Source: a virus. Taken from it: a stretch of DNA of 45,778 nucleotides. The position numbers and the translations under genes are program-made. Every line of letters begins with the position of its first letter. Positions within the stretch are counted from its first letter, which is position 1. The notes under the pieces are model-generated. The model worked only from the letters and a program-made list of their open reading frames with translations. It was not told the origin of the DNA and ran no database searches. The DNA lies in IMG/VR virus record IMGVR_UViG_3300034066_002030, positions 1-45,778 of that record; one strand, given 5' to 3'. Positions 29,701 to 37,763 of this stretch are shown here, piece after piece.

Positions 29701-31101
29701 AAAAAAGATATTGTAATAGATAATGATGTAATTGGTTCAAGTAAAATAACTCTACAGGAAAGTGTTTATAACGGAAGTTATTCTGTCGTTGCCATTTCCT
29801 CAAACACTTTCAGTTATAATGTATTAGGAATTCCAGAGTCTAAATCCTATTTGAATAATGATAGTAATGACATTGAATATTATACAAACTCTTTAAGTGC
29901 AGAAGGTCCAATTAAGGAAATTTCAATTTCAAAGAGTGGAGAGTATAAATCACTTCCGAATATATCTTCAATATTATCAGAAGAAGGATCTAACGCAATA
30001 TTAGAACCTAGTTCAGTTTCCATCGGGAAAATAAAAAATGTCGAAATTGAAGACATTGGTTTTGATTACCCTTCTGACTATAGTGTTAGACCGATAGCAA
30101 AATTGCCAAGTTTCTTGGTATTAGAACCATCATATTCGTTTGATTATATTGGAATATCCTCTGTTGGAAGAAATTACAACGTTGCACCATCACTCATAGC
30201 TATTGATGGTTTAACTAATAAAGTTATTGGTGATGTTGATTTATCTTACAAATTAAGAGATTCTAAAGTTACCATAAAAAGAAACAGTACATTAATCAGT
30301 GGCGTAAAACCAAAAATAATACCAATAAATAATTCTAATGGAGTTAAGATTAACAATATCGTATTTAATAATTCGACAAAAGATGTAATAGTGACTTTGG
30401 GAGCAAGTTTTACTAATGTTCAAAATTATCCTTTTGCTCTCGGAAGTAAAGTTTTAATCGAGAATACAAGTGTTGGGATTGCCACTACCGGAAAAGGTTA
30501 TAATTCAGCAAATTATAATTATTCTCTTTTCACTCTCACCGGAATAAACACAAATACAGGAACAGTTACTTATAATTTATCATCACATTTAAAGAGTGGA
30601 GAAATTCCTGGCAGATTTGATGCTAGATATTCTGTAGGAAAAATAATTCCAGAATCTCATTTTCCAATTTTCAATCCAGTTCTTAAGAAAAATGATTTTT
30701 ATGTCGGAGAGACTGTTTATTCACCAACATCAACAGGAAAAGTAGAGTCTTGGGACCCTATTAACCAGTATCTTAAAGTCTCTACAGTTGATGATTTTGC
30801 TCTTGGCGAATCCATAAGAGGTGAAACAACTAATTCGGTTGGTATTATTAAAGAAGTATTATCATTTGAAACTGATTACAAAATTGATTCGACTTCTTTA
30901 GTTAAGAAAGGTTGGTATAAAGAAACAGGATTTTTGAACAATGATCTTCAAAGACTACATGATAGTGATTATTATCAGTATTTTTCATATTCATTAAAAT
31001 CAAAAAAAGATTTGAGTACGTGGGACAATCCCGTGAGTTCTTTAAATCATACTGCAGGATTTAAAAAATTTAGCAATCTAATTATAGAGTCAGGAGCATA
31101 A
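23791..31101 (+). CDS. 7: giant baseplate wedge protein, gp7-like with YHYH domain
   Basis: A 2436-aa protein, more than twice T4 gp7 (1032 aa). Residues about 190-222 (KQAIDFYSSKGTDSSFKILF then AALYGENVEV) match T4 gp7 (DFYSTKGIEASYKFLFKVLYNEEVEI). A YHYH-like domain sits at about 1230-1312 (IIGWAYDGNPIYGPYGYV, then PEYPNGVYAYFATI). Between and after come repeated beta modules (H-G-x-x-T-G...YYV...KL...GTGNHRF) and G-S-G-Y modules. gp7 links the wedge to peripheral fibres; the expansion probably adds outer decoration. The symbol follows the gp7-like section and position. Confidence 0.8.
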   Translation: MTETRIKISSIVENQLPQFVAEEFPLVSEFLSQYYTSLESQGNISDILQNIDQYVKVDKLTNLVNSTTLTTDLTFFDTRINVSSTAGFPDSYGLLLIDSEIITYTSRTSTTFEGCVRGFNGVTSYGTKDELTFSQTQAEDHFAAVDNNPTVVTNLSVLFLKEFFKKVKKQITPGFDDRELYSDLNERLFVKQAIDFYSSKGTDSSFKILFAALYGENVEVIKPRDYLIQPSDAQYRITSDLVAENIEGNPEFLVNRTLYQKDAEGKIISQGTVTQVEKIRRGSKNYYVVSLDSGYDRDIQALGSIYGEFKIHPKTRVVSTIPLGSTTLEVDSTVSFPISNGNLVADLENGTTLNITYKSKTLNQFLDCQGINQEIPESTEIKSNLFASSSDETIKIRILGVLSELNLPNNSAFYSEEDVVRIKSLGLNSKDFKFNNWFFNVASKYEVSSVRLLDASDRLYRIDLYDEHSFRVGDLVTLSSSIGEDQTGYVVFFNNEKSFSIQFGSRAKLLNVRLNYIVKKNISKVSSQDYPSVNNYTSNVQNVYLDDVGSLYVASPSLPSYLNLPIEINDRSVTFSGTFSGTTLNIGNHGFYTGDSIVYKPTANNTLGISTGIYFIKKVSATRIRLARSRNNIFTENFVSVNGVVKDAKFELTDFTYTDLSTQLLEPQRLIRKISNPEIAESINETNPGLTGIFVNGVELLNYKSKDNVFYGPIQSIIPSAPGSGYDVINPPTLYISDPIGTGATGHCSILGKLEKINIIDPGFDYLEEPVIEITGGNGSGAIAKANLVTLEHNVRFNSQSNAGLVKLNPTNEIGFSTYHKFRNAEEVIYITDQQRNVGGLSTSSTYFISIKDLSTIKFHRSYLDAVAGINTIQLTSFGTGNHFIRSKNLKKNVGSITITNSGSNYQNKLTITGTSGINTVSDSIMIPNHGYESGEIIVYNSTRISVGGLSSSKSYYVTKITDDEFKLSNIGPENDRNLFLNTKQYINLTSVGTGNHRFNYPEIKVSIKGRIGVSTFSGQNFDAVIQPIFRGEVQSVFVSSNGKNYGSEEIINYNRQPLIRLESGSKAELTPIISSDGRIAQVLVKNPGSGYNSPPDLQINGSGTGGLLTPIITNGSIIEVKVINAGVGYKKENTSITVNSPGTGVRFEVKIQPWKINLVERMLITSKISEDDGILSEGLNRNYGLQYTHAYAPRMLRRSVQAVNFSRGTKVFVADLQILNNKELTSNSHSPIIGWAYDGNPIYGPYGYVSKTGGSIKSLNSGYQLALKENRPRTSIYPQGFFVEDYSYTADGDLDEHNGRFGVTPEYPNGVYAYFATINSGLIESTGFFANYKKPTFPYAIGPTYKSKPIDFNFDNLSNQDYIDINQTTWKRNINSYNPPLYDYLFNPNSVRNQTAIVKHISRGYLSSLKVKEGGQNYKVGDEIILNDNSANNFQESRAKVSLIKGKTVSQISVATSSFENVQLYPKGQNFIGFTTVPHNYLNNDLVTFTGEYDYKKFANIIVTQNDLFITSGVGSARYTGLVTYFNVTGNLQFPNIKENDIYIIDNEQVKILNVDRRSSRIRVIRNQNGTTGITTYRIGTSIIERPKKFELNAGISTTYNFNIDREFYFDPKESVGVGTTAGVGIVSTIYFSNPGAGITQLTIPTRSIYIENHNLNSGNSLIYSTNGGNPISVSTNGTSTFQLTNNSLVYALRITKDLIGISTVVPVSRNNILYFNSVGLGNTHSFKTIFSNTLVGEVSKNVVRVSTSETHGLSLFDTVVVDVKSGISTTVVVRYNDFNRRLVLNPRAFTSIDTNNNIITINDHRYYTGQKVIYTSSSPSIGLANESMYYVIVIDSNRIKLSNSFYGATKVNPEIIDIVSSSSGFISPINPPLNLTRNQTIIFDLSDFSLSYRNNSIDYSAFDFNFYKDERFTEEFNTTKSSKVFNVIKSGRIGIDARARVTLTLNNDVPTDLYYTLVPIDLKSNSQVKKDIVIDNDVIGSSKITLQESVYNGSYSVVAISSNTFSYNVLGIPESKSYLNNDSNDIEYYTNSLSAEGPIKEISISKSGEYKSLPNISSILSEEGSNAILEPSSVSIGKIKNVEIEDIGFDYPSDYSVRPIAKLPSFLVLEPSYSFDYIGISSVGRNYNVAPSLIAIDGLTNKVIGDVDLSYKLRDSKVTIKRNSTLISGVKPKIIPINNSNGVKINNIVFNNSTKDVIVTLGASFTNVQNYPFALGSKVLIENTSVGIATTGKGYNSANYNYSLFTLTGINTNTGTVTYNLSSHLKSGEIPGRFDARYSVGKIIPESHFPIFNPVLKKNDFYVGETVYSPTSTGKVESWDPINQYLKVSTVDDFALGESIRGETTNSVGIIKEVLSFETDYKIDSTSLVKKGWYKETGFLNNDLQRLHDSDYYQYFSYSLKSKKDLSTWDNPVSSLNHTAGFKKFSNLIIESGA

Positions 31102-31102
31102 A

Positions 31103-34100
31103 ATGCGGGTATTTCAAGACACCACTACCGTTACAGACTTATCTAGAACTATTGATTTAAACTGTGTTTATGATTTTGACTTAGCACTAGAAAATAATCT
31201 CCTAATTAATGGTAGTGTTAAATCAAATGAAATTTTATTTAATTCTAGAATTATTGACGATTATATTGAATCGATCAATAATAGAGTTTTAATGATCGAT
31301 GACATTTCAAATGAGTTTAATAGCAATCCAAGATCAACACCTTTTAGTGTAATTGACACTTTTAATCTTGATGATTTTAGATCTCAAAAATATTTTATTT
31401 TAGTAAAAGACAGAAAATATACCAACGAAGTTCAATCCTCTATAATATCATTAATTCATGACGGAAATACTGGATTTATAAACCAGTATGGAATGTATTC
31501 AACAAGCGATTTAGGATTTTTTGACTTTAATGTTACGGAAAATGTTGGAAATTTATTATTCTATCCAACAAAGTTTAAGATTAATGATTATTATACTTCA
31601 AATCTATCATTCTCGTTAACTGATATAGTTAGTGGAGTTGGAACAACTGACTTGGGAACATCTGTTCGTATTAGAACCAACACTTCTACCATATCAACAG
31701 GTACTAGCATAGCAACAACTGTGGTTAGTATTGCAACTACCTATAGATCATCAAAAGTTTTAGTTCAGATTGGTGCAACAGATTCTTCTTATTATGAATA
31801 TGATGAAATAACTTATATTCATAATGGATCTGAAGTTTTTTTTATTAATTATGGACAATTAAGCACAGATAATTTTGTACAAAAATCAACTTCGGGAATA
31901 GGAACATATAATGCATATATTTCTTCAAATAATGTAGTGATTGATCTAATACCAGATAGTTCAACAACAGTTAATTATGTGGTTAATACTTTTAATATTT
32001 CTCTCGCAAATACAAGTTTCAGTGGAGTTGGAACTTTAACTATTGGTGGATCTTCTCTAGATTCTTCTTCGGTAGCGATTGCATCTAGTACTTCTCCGAC
32101 TGCAAATGTTATTGCCAGTTATTCCAATATTAACAACGATTCTTCATATTCAATTATTAGTATTGAAGATAAAACAAACTCACAGTATCAAATTTCTGAA
32201 TTTGTAACAATTACAGATTCTTCCAATAATGAGTGTTATACAACAGAATTTGCAATTTTAAATTCTAACAATTCTTTAGGGATAACAACTGCAGGTATTT
32301 CTGGATCAACTACAAAAACGTATTTTACTCCAAATGCAAATATTGATGTTGATGTTAAAGTCTTTCAAGTTGCACTGTCTCTAAATGATGAAATAGGCGA
32401 TATATCATTAACTAATGGCGGTATTCATTATGATTTTGGATCTTATACAGGAACGGATAATGATATCAAAAAGAGTTTTAATTTAACACATAGAAATAAT
32501 AATATTTTCCAGAGATATTTTGATGGAAGTAGTTCTTCAGTAGTAACAACATCTACTGATACTATCAGAATTCCAAATCATTTCTTTGTTACTGGAGAAG
32601 AGATTCAATATTCTTACTCTGGAACTGGTTCAAGTTCCATTGGAATTGCAACAACTTCTATAGCAGGTATTGGAACTACTGATAAATTACCATCAACTTT
32701 ATATATTGTAAAAGTTAGCAATCTTGACGTACAAGTAGCATCTTCGGCATCTAATGCTCTTAAATCAATTCCAACTGTTTTAGATATAACATCGGTTGGG
32801 ATAGGAACTTTACATACATTTACTTCAAAAAAACAAAATAATAAGTCAATTATTAGTATTGACAATTTAATCCAATCGCCTGTTACTTCAACTGCAGTTA
32901 CGTCTACTCTTTCAACAAATCTTGGGCTTTTTGAATCTCAATTATCTATTTCTGGGATTACATCGATATTTGGGGGAGATTTAATTAAAATTGATAACGA
33001 AATTATGAGAGTTACTTCAGTTGGTGTAGGAGGTACAAATGAAATTTCTGTTTTAAGACCTTGGTTGGGAACTGAATTATCAACACATACTTCCACATCT
33101 CTTGTTACAAAAGTTTTAGGAAATTATAATATAGTTGATAATACGATTTACTTTGATGAAGCACCTTATGGAAAAGTTCCTATTTTAAATCCAACAAGTA
33201 GACCAGATGAAATTGACTACACTGGAATTGCAACTGGATCTTCATTTACAGGAAGAGTATTCTTAAGATCTGGAGAAGAAGATGCATTAACAGAAACCTA
33301 TACCAAAAATTACATATTTGATGACATTTCAAATAGTTTTAATGGTATAGGTAAAACTTTTACTTTAAAATCAAATGGATTAGACGTTACTGGAATATCA
33401 ACCGATAATGCCATTGTTTTAATCAATAATATATTTCAAGGACCAAATACATTAAACATCATTGACAATTATGATTTAGTAAACAATGCAGGTATTACAT
33501 CTATTAATTTTACTGGCAATCCAAGTCCAACAACTTATGACATTAACGCTGGGAGTGTTCCTAGAGGAGGAATTATTTTATCAATAGGTTCCACTGAAGG
33601 ATTTGGATATCAGCCACTTGTATCAGCAGGTGGAACTGCTATCGTGTCTTCTGCAGGAACAATTCAATCAATTAGTATTGGAAATAGTGGATCTGGATAT
33701 CGAATAGGAATTCAAACTGTTGTACGTGTTGGAGTTAAAACTGAAAGCACCGGAATCCCTAACATTGAATTTATTGGAACCGCAGCAGTGAGTAATGGAC
33801 ACGTAGTCAGTATTGCTATTACTAACCCTGGTATTGGATATACAACGTCCAATCCACCAATTGTTGTTTTTGATTCCCCACTATCATATTCAAATATTCC
33901 TTTAATTTACAGTTCTCAGTCACCGTTAGGTCTAGGAACGGGTGCCGTAGTAGATATTATTGTTGGGCAAGGATCTAGTGTAATTTCATTTGAACTGAAA
34001 AACTTAGGTTATGGATATAAACCAAATAACATTTTAACAGTTTCTATTGGAGGAACTATTGGAATTCCAACAAATACTTCATTGAATTTTTCAGAATTCC

Positions 34101-35752
34101 AAATTAAAGTAGACGAAGTTCAATTTGATAACTTTGCTGCCTGGTCTGTTGGAAGACTTCAAGTGATTGATCCGTTAGATAATTTGTTTGATGGTAATAG
34201 AAAAACATTCCCAATTCTTATTGATGGCAATCAAACGACAATCAGATCTAAAAAAGGATCAAATATTGATGTTCAAGCAACTTTATTAATTTTTATTAAT
34301 GATGTTCTTCAAGTTCCGGGAAAGGGTTATATATTTAATGGAGGAAGTATCATAAGATTTACAGAAGCTCCAAAGGAAGGAGACACTTCAAAACTACTTT
34401 TTTATAGAGGAACTGGAGATGTTGATACTCAAGACATAGATATATTAGAAACAATTAAAGTTGGTGATAAGGTATCTTTAATTGATGATAATATCAATTT
34501 AACACAAGAGGATAGAATCGTATCCGAAATTATTTCTTCTGATGCAATCAACACAGATCTTTATTCGGGACCAGGAGTAACTGAAAACGAAACACTTTTT
34601 AGATCACTAACATGGTGCAGACAAACTGAGGATTTAGTTATAAATGAATCTTATATTGGTAAAGATAGAATCATTTATGAGCCATACATCCAACCAACTA
34701 CAAATATAATTCAAAATGTTGGTATTGGATCTACCGTAATTTTTGTGGAAAGTGTTAAGACGTTTTTTGATAGTGAGAGAGAATATGTCCATGATGGGAC
34801 AAATGAAAAACCACAAAATGAAATTATTCTAATCTCACAAGACAATGTAGTTTCTGCAGCTGCAACTGCAATAGTATCAATCGCTGGCACTATTTCTTCT
34901 GTTGTCATTTCCAATAGTGGTGTTGGATATACAACTGCACCAACTATACTGATTGCGAATCCTGTCGGACTCGGCACTACAGCAAAACAAAACACTGCAA
35001 ATGCAATTTCGACAATTTCTGGAGGAATTGTAATTGGTGTTGCAGTTACTTTTGGTGGATTTGGATATACATCATCAAACCCACCATCTGTTCTTATAGA
35101 ATCTCCAAGGTTTAATAAGGAAACAATAAATAATGTTTCTTATTCTGGGGATTATGGGACAATAATTGGATTTGGTACTACAACTATTTCAGGATCAAAT
35201 CTTAATATTTTTGATTTTTATATTCCAAGCGATTCTTATCTTAGAGATGAAAATATTGTTGGATCTGCTATAACAATGAGTCAATTGAATGTTGGAGATT
35301 TCTTTGTAGTCAAAAATTCTAGCGTAGGAATTGCTAGTACTCAATTATCCACTTATAGAAATGATAACTCAATAATAGGAATTTCTACACAGTTTATTGA
35401 TGGAATATACCAAGTTAACGCAATACAAACTCATTATGTATTTGTTGGAACTGCAAACACATACGTAAAAAGAATATTTGCAAAGTCTGATATTTCTTCC
35501 GGTCTCAATGCAGTAGGACTTGCTTCAACTGCAACCACATTCGATGCAAGCATTTATACTTTTGATTCTACTAGAAAAACATTTGATTCTGATCAATATT
35601 ATCAGTTTTATGGACAATTTACTTGGGGCAAAATTATTACACCTTCCAGAACTAATCTTAGAGAATTTAACTCATATGGATTTGGCGGTATTAGTACTTC
35701 GGCAAGTGTGATTAGATATAATCGATTAAAATATGTGGGTTATTCTACTTAA
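31103..35752 (+). CDS. large baseplate/tail-fibre-like structural protein, 1549 aa
   Basis: Begins MRVFQDTTTVTDLSRTIDLN. Very rich in Ser, Thr, Ile and Gly. It has the same modules as the gp7-like protein: one H-x-x-x-T-G...YIVKV...GIGTLHTF section (nt about 32530-32870) and G-S-G-Y modules at nt about 33570-34100 and 34850-35110. A DGDEIMxV..RPWLGT-like section (nt 32980-33100) is common in phage tail proteins. It lies between gp7 and gp8, so it is probably an added baseplate or fibre component. A GGAG SD lies inside the end of the upstream gene. Confidence 0.75.
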   Translation: MRVFQDTTTVTDLSRTIDLNCVYDFDLALENNLLINGSVKSNEILFNSRIIDDYIESINNRVLMIDDISNEFNSNPRSTPFSVIDTFNLDDFRSQKYFILVKDRKYTNEVQSSIISLIHDGNTGFINQYGMYSTSDLGFFDFNVTENVGNLLFYPTKFKINDYYTSNLSFSLTDIVSGVGTTDLGTSVRIRTNTSTISTGTSIATTVVSIATTYRSSKVLVQIGATDSSYYEYDEITYIHNGSEVFFINYGQLSTDNFVQKSTSGIGTYNAYISSNNVVIDLIPDSSTTVNYVVNTFNISLANTSFSGVGTLTIGGSSLDSSSVAIASSTSPTANVIASYSNINNDSSYSIISIEDKTNSQYQISEFVTITDSSNNECYTTEFAILNSNNSLGITTAGISGSTTKTYFTPNANIDVDVKVFQVALSLNDEIGDISLTNGGIHYDFGSYTGTDNDIKKSFNLTHRNNNIFQRYFDGSSSSVVTTSTDTIRIPNHFFVTGEEIQYSYSGTGSSSIGIATTSIAGIGTTDKLPSTLYIVKVSNLDVQVASSASNALKSIPTVLDITSVGIGTLHTFTSKKQNNKSIISIDNLIQSPVTSTAVTSTLSTNLGLFESQLSISGITSIFGGDLIKIDNEIMRVTSVGVGGTNEISVLRPWLGTELSTHTSTSLVTKVLGNYNIVDNTIYFDEAPYGKVPILNPTSRPDEIDYTGIATGSSFTGRVFLRSGEEDALTETYTKNYIFDDISNSFNGIGKTFTLKSNGLDVTGISTDNAIVLINNIFQGPNTLNIIDNYDLVNNAGITSINFTGNPSPTTYDINAGSVPRGGIILSIGSTEGFGYQPLVSAGGTAIVSSAGTIQSISIGNSGSGYRIGIQTVVRVGVKTESTGIPNIEFIGTAAVSNGHVVSIAITNPGIGYTTSNPPIVVFDSPLSYSNIPLIYSSQSPLGLGTGAVVDIIVGQGSSVISFELKNLGYGYKPNNILTVSIGGTIGIPTNTSLNFSEFQIKVDEVQFDNFAAWSVGRLQVIDPLDNLFDGNRKTFPILIDGNQTTIRSKKGSNIDVQATLLIFINDVLQVPGKGYIFNGGSIIRFTEAPKEGDTSKLLFYRGTGDVDTQDIDILETIKVGDKVSLIDDNINLTQEDRIVSEIISSDAINTDLYSGPGVTENETLFRSLTWCRQTEDLVINESYIGKDRIIYEPYIQPTTNIIQNVGIGSTVIFVESVKTFFDSEREYVHDGTNEKPQNEIILISQDNVVSAAATAIVSIAGTISSVVISNSGVGYTTAPTILIANPVGLGTTAKQNTANAISTISGGIVIGVAVTFGGFGYTSSNPPSVLIESPRFNKETINNVSYSGDYGTIIGFGTTTISGSNLNIFDFYIPSDSYLRDENIVGSAITMSQLNVGDFFVVKNSSVGIASTQLSTYRNDNSIIGISTQFIDGIYQVNAIQTHYVFVGTANTYVKRIFAKSDISSGLNAVGLASTATTFDASIYTFDSTRKTFDSDQYYQFYGQFTWGKIITPSRTNLREFNSYGFGGISTSASVIRYNRLKYVGYST

Positions 35753-35758
35753 TAAATA
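35752..35758 (+). promoter_or_regulatory. late promoter (ATAAATA)
   Basis: ATAAATA begins on the last base of the upstream TAA stop and lies 22 nt before the ATG of the short fibre-like gene. Confidence 0.65.
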
Positions 35759-35779
35759 TTTTTAAAGGTATTTTAGAAT

Positions 35780-36178
35780 ATGTCAAAGTTAGGAATAAAT
35801 ACAGGAACTTCTCCCAACGATGGAACAGGCGATTCTTTATTGCAAGGTGCCATTAAAATTAATAGTAATTTTGACGAAATATATTCAGCAATTGGTAATG
35901 GCACAACAATAACTAATTTTGCAACTGGACCTGTTCTTATAGGATCAACATCTTCAACAGGAACAATATTACAAACACTTCAAATAACTGGCGGTGCTTA
36001 CATAAGCAGCAGCGTGGGTATAGGAACGACAAATCCTTTATCAAAGTTTGAAGTTTGTGATGGTGATATTAAAGTTGGTGTCGACACTTCTAACGGATTA
36101 ATTTTAACATCACAAAACGGAACAAAATATAGAATACTTGTTAATAATGATGGTTCCATATCAAGTGTTGCCGTATAA
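35780..36178 (+). CDS. short tail-fibre-like protein, 132 aa
   Basis: MSKLGINTGTSPNDGTGDSL and LLQGAIKINSNFDEIYSAIG form a motif (G-T-x-x-N-D-G-T-G-D-x-L-x-x-G-A-x-K-I-N-x-N-F) that is frequent in phage fibre N-termini. It then has GSTSSTG and VGIGTTNPLSKFEVCDGDIK, the G-I-G-T-x-x-P fibre repeat. A trimeric beta fibre is likely. It lies between the 1549-aa protein and gp8, with a late promoter upstream and another downstream. Confidence 0.72.
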   Translation: MSKLGINTGTSPNDGTGDSLLQGAIKINSNFDEIYSAIGNGTTITNFATGPVLIGSTSSTGTILQTLQITGGAYISSSVGIGTTNPLSKFEVCDGDIKVGVDTSNGLILTSQNGTKYRILVNNDGSISSVAV

Positions 36179-36181
36179 GTG

Positions 36182-36188
36182 ATAAATA
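36182..36188 (+). promoter_or_regulatory. late promoter (ATAAATA) for gene 8
   Basis: GATAAATAAAT 4 nt after the upstream stop, 19 nt before the gene 8 ATG. Confidence 0.65.
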
Positions 36189-36206
36189 AATAAAAACCTC
36201 TGTAAA

Positions 36207-37757
36207 ATGTCTGCAATTATAACTGATCAATTAAGAATTTTGAACGCAAAGAATTTTGTTTCTTTAGCGTCTTCTTCATCAAATTCTTATTATACTTTCG
36301 TCGGTTTAACTAATGCAACTGATTATTTCTCCGAGTGGGAAAGAAATCCGCCGGCACCTAAAGATAGTTTTGATCAAGAAAATGACTATTGGGATACAAT
36401 GGTTGCTTTAAAAAAAATTAAAGAGACCGATGTGACTCAAGTAGTTAAAAAAACAACTTGGTTATCCGGAACTATCTATGATATGTATCGACATGACATC
36501 AGCAGAACTAATACATCAAAACCATCTGGAGCAACTAATCTATATTCGGCAAATTACTATGTAATTAATAGTGATTATAGAGTTTATATTTGTCTTAACA
36601 ATGGAACAGATCCAGAAAATCCATTAGGAAGACCTTCTTTAGATGAACCAACTTTTACTGATTTAGAACCCAGAGAAGCAGGCAATAGTGGAGATGGATA
36701 TATTTGGAAATTTCTTTACAGCATTAAGCCGAGTGAATTTGTAAAGTTTGATACTATCAACTTCATTCCAGTGCCTAAGAATTGGGAAACTAGTTTAGAG
36801 AGTGCCGCAATAAGAACAAATGCATCTGTTCCCAATAATCAACTTAAAATTGTTACAATTACTAATCGTGGTGTTGGAGTTGGCACTGCAGGCAGAGTAT
36901 ATACAAAAGTTCCGATTAAGGGGGACGGAACAGGGGGACAAGTAACAATTGTGGTCAATTCAGACTCTAAAGTAGAGTCTATTACTGTTTCATCGGGTGG
37001 TGATGGATATACTTATGGAACTGTTGATTTAATTGGAGGAAATGTTCCAACAGGTATGACAACACCAACTTTTAATGTCATTATTCCCCCACAAGGTGGA
37101 CACGGATATGACATTTATAGAGAACTCGGTGCATATAACGCTCTCATTTATTGTAGGATAGAAAATGATTTAGAAAATCCAGATTTTGTAACGGGAAATA
37201 GAATTGCAAGAATAGGCATTGTAGAAAGTCCACAAGCACACAACTCAACCTCACTTTTGAATATTGAAAAAGCAAGCGCAGTTTATGCATTGAGACTTGC
37301 TGGAGCAGGTTATAGTACAGCTACATTTACAGCAAATTCTAGATTTACTCAAAGAATAAGTACAGGAACAACAGCTGTGGGTAGAGTTATTTCTTATGAT
37401 AGAGATACAGGAGTTTTGAAGTATTGGCAAGATAGAAGTTTTGCTGGATTTAATACAGATGGATCCCAAAACGTATCTCCAACTTTTGGAATTAACTTAA
37501 ATAGATTTACTAGTTCTGTTGGAACTGGTGGGACAACATTTATAACAGGAACAAATCTTTATATTGATTCTACTTTTACAGGCGTCTCTACCTCGATAAA
37601 TAATAGAACATATAATCTTGGTCAATCATTTATTGGTGGAGTAGCAAATCCAGAGGTTAAAAAATACTCAGGAAATATTATTTACGTTGATAATAGACCC
37701 TCGATTACCAGGTCACAAAACCAAAAAGAAGATATCAAAGTCGTTTTGCAATTCTAA
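36207..37757 (+). CDS. 8: baseplate wedge subunit gp8
   Basis: A 516-aa protein, longer than T4 gp8 (334 aa). The section AGNSGDGYIWKFLYSIKPSE matches T4 GDGYVWEYLFEI, and the end KYSGNIIYVDNRPSITRSQN with QKEDIKVVLQF matches T4 EMIYMENRPPIIMAMDQTEEINILFTF. The extra length includes a G-G-D-G-Y module (nt 36850-37080) shared with the adjacent large proteins. gp8 binds gp7 and gp10 in the wedge. Confidence 0.92.
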   Translation: MSAIITDQLRILNAKNFVSLASSSSNSYYTFVGLTNATDYFSEWERNPPAPKDSFDQENDYWDTMVALKKIKETDVTQVVKKTTWLSGTIYDMYRHDISRTNTSKPSGATNLYSANYYVINSDYRVYICLNNGTDPENPLGRPSLDEPTFTDLEPREAGNSGDGYIWKFLYSIKPSEFVKFDTINFIPVPKNWETSLESAAIRTNASVPNNQLKIVTITNRGVGVGTAGRVYTKVPIKGDGTGGQVTIVVNSDSKVESITVSSGGDGYTYGTVDLIGGNVPTGMTTPTFNVIIPPQGGHGYDIYRELGAYNALIYCRIENDLENPDFVTGNRIARIGIVESPQAHNSTSLLNIEKASAVYALRLAGAGYSTATFTANSRFTQRISTGTTAVGRVISYDRDTGVLKYWQDRSFAGFNTDGSQNVSPTFGINLNRFTSSVGTGGTTFITGTNLYIDSTFTGVSTSINNRTYNLGQSFIGGVANPEVKKYSGNIIYVDNRPSITRSQNQKEDIKVVLQF

Positions 37758-37763
37758 AGAATT

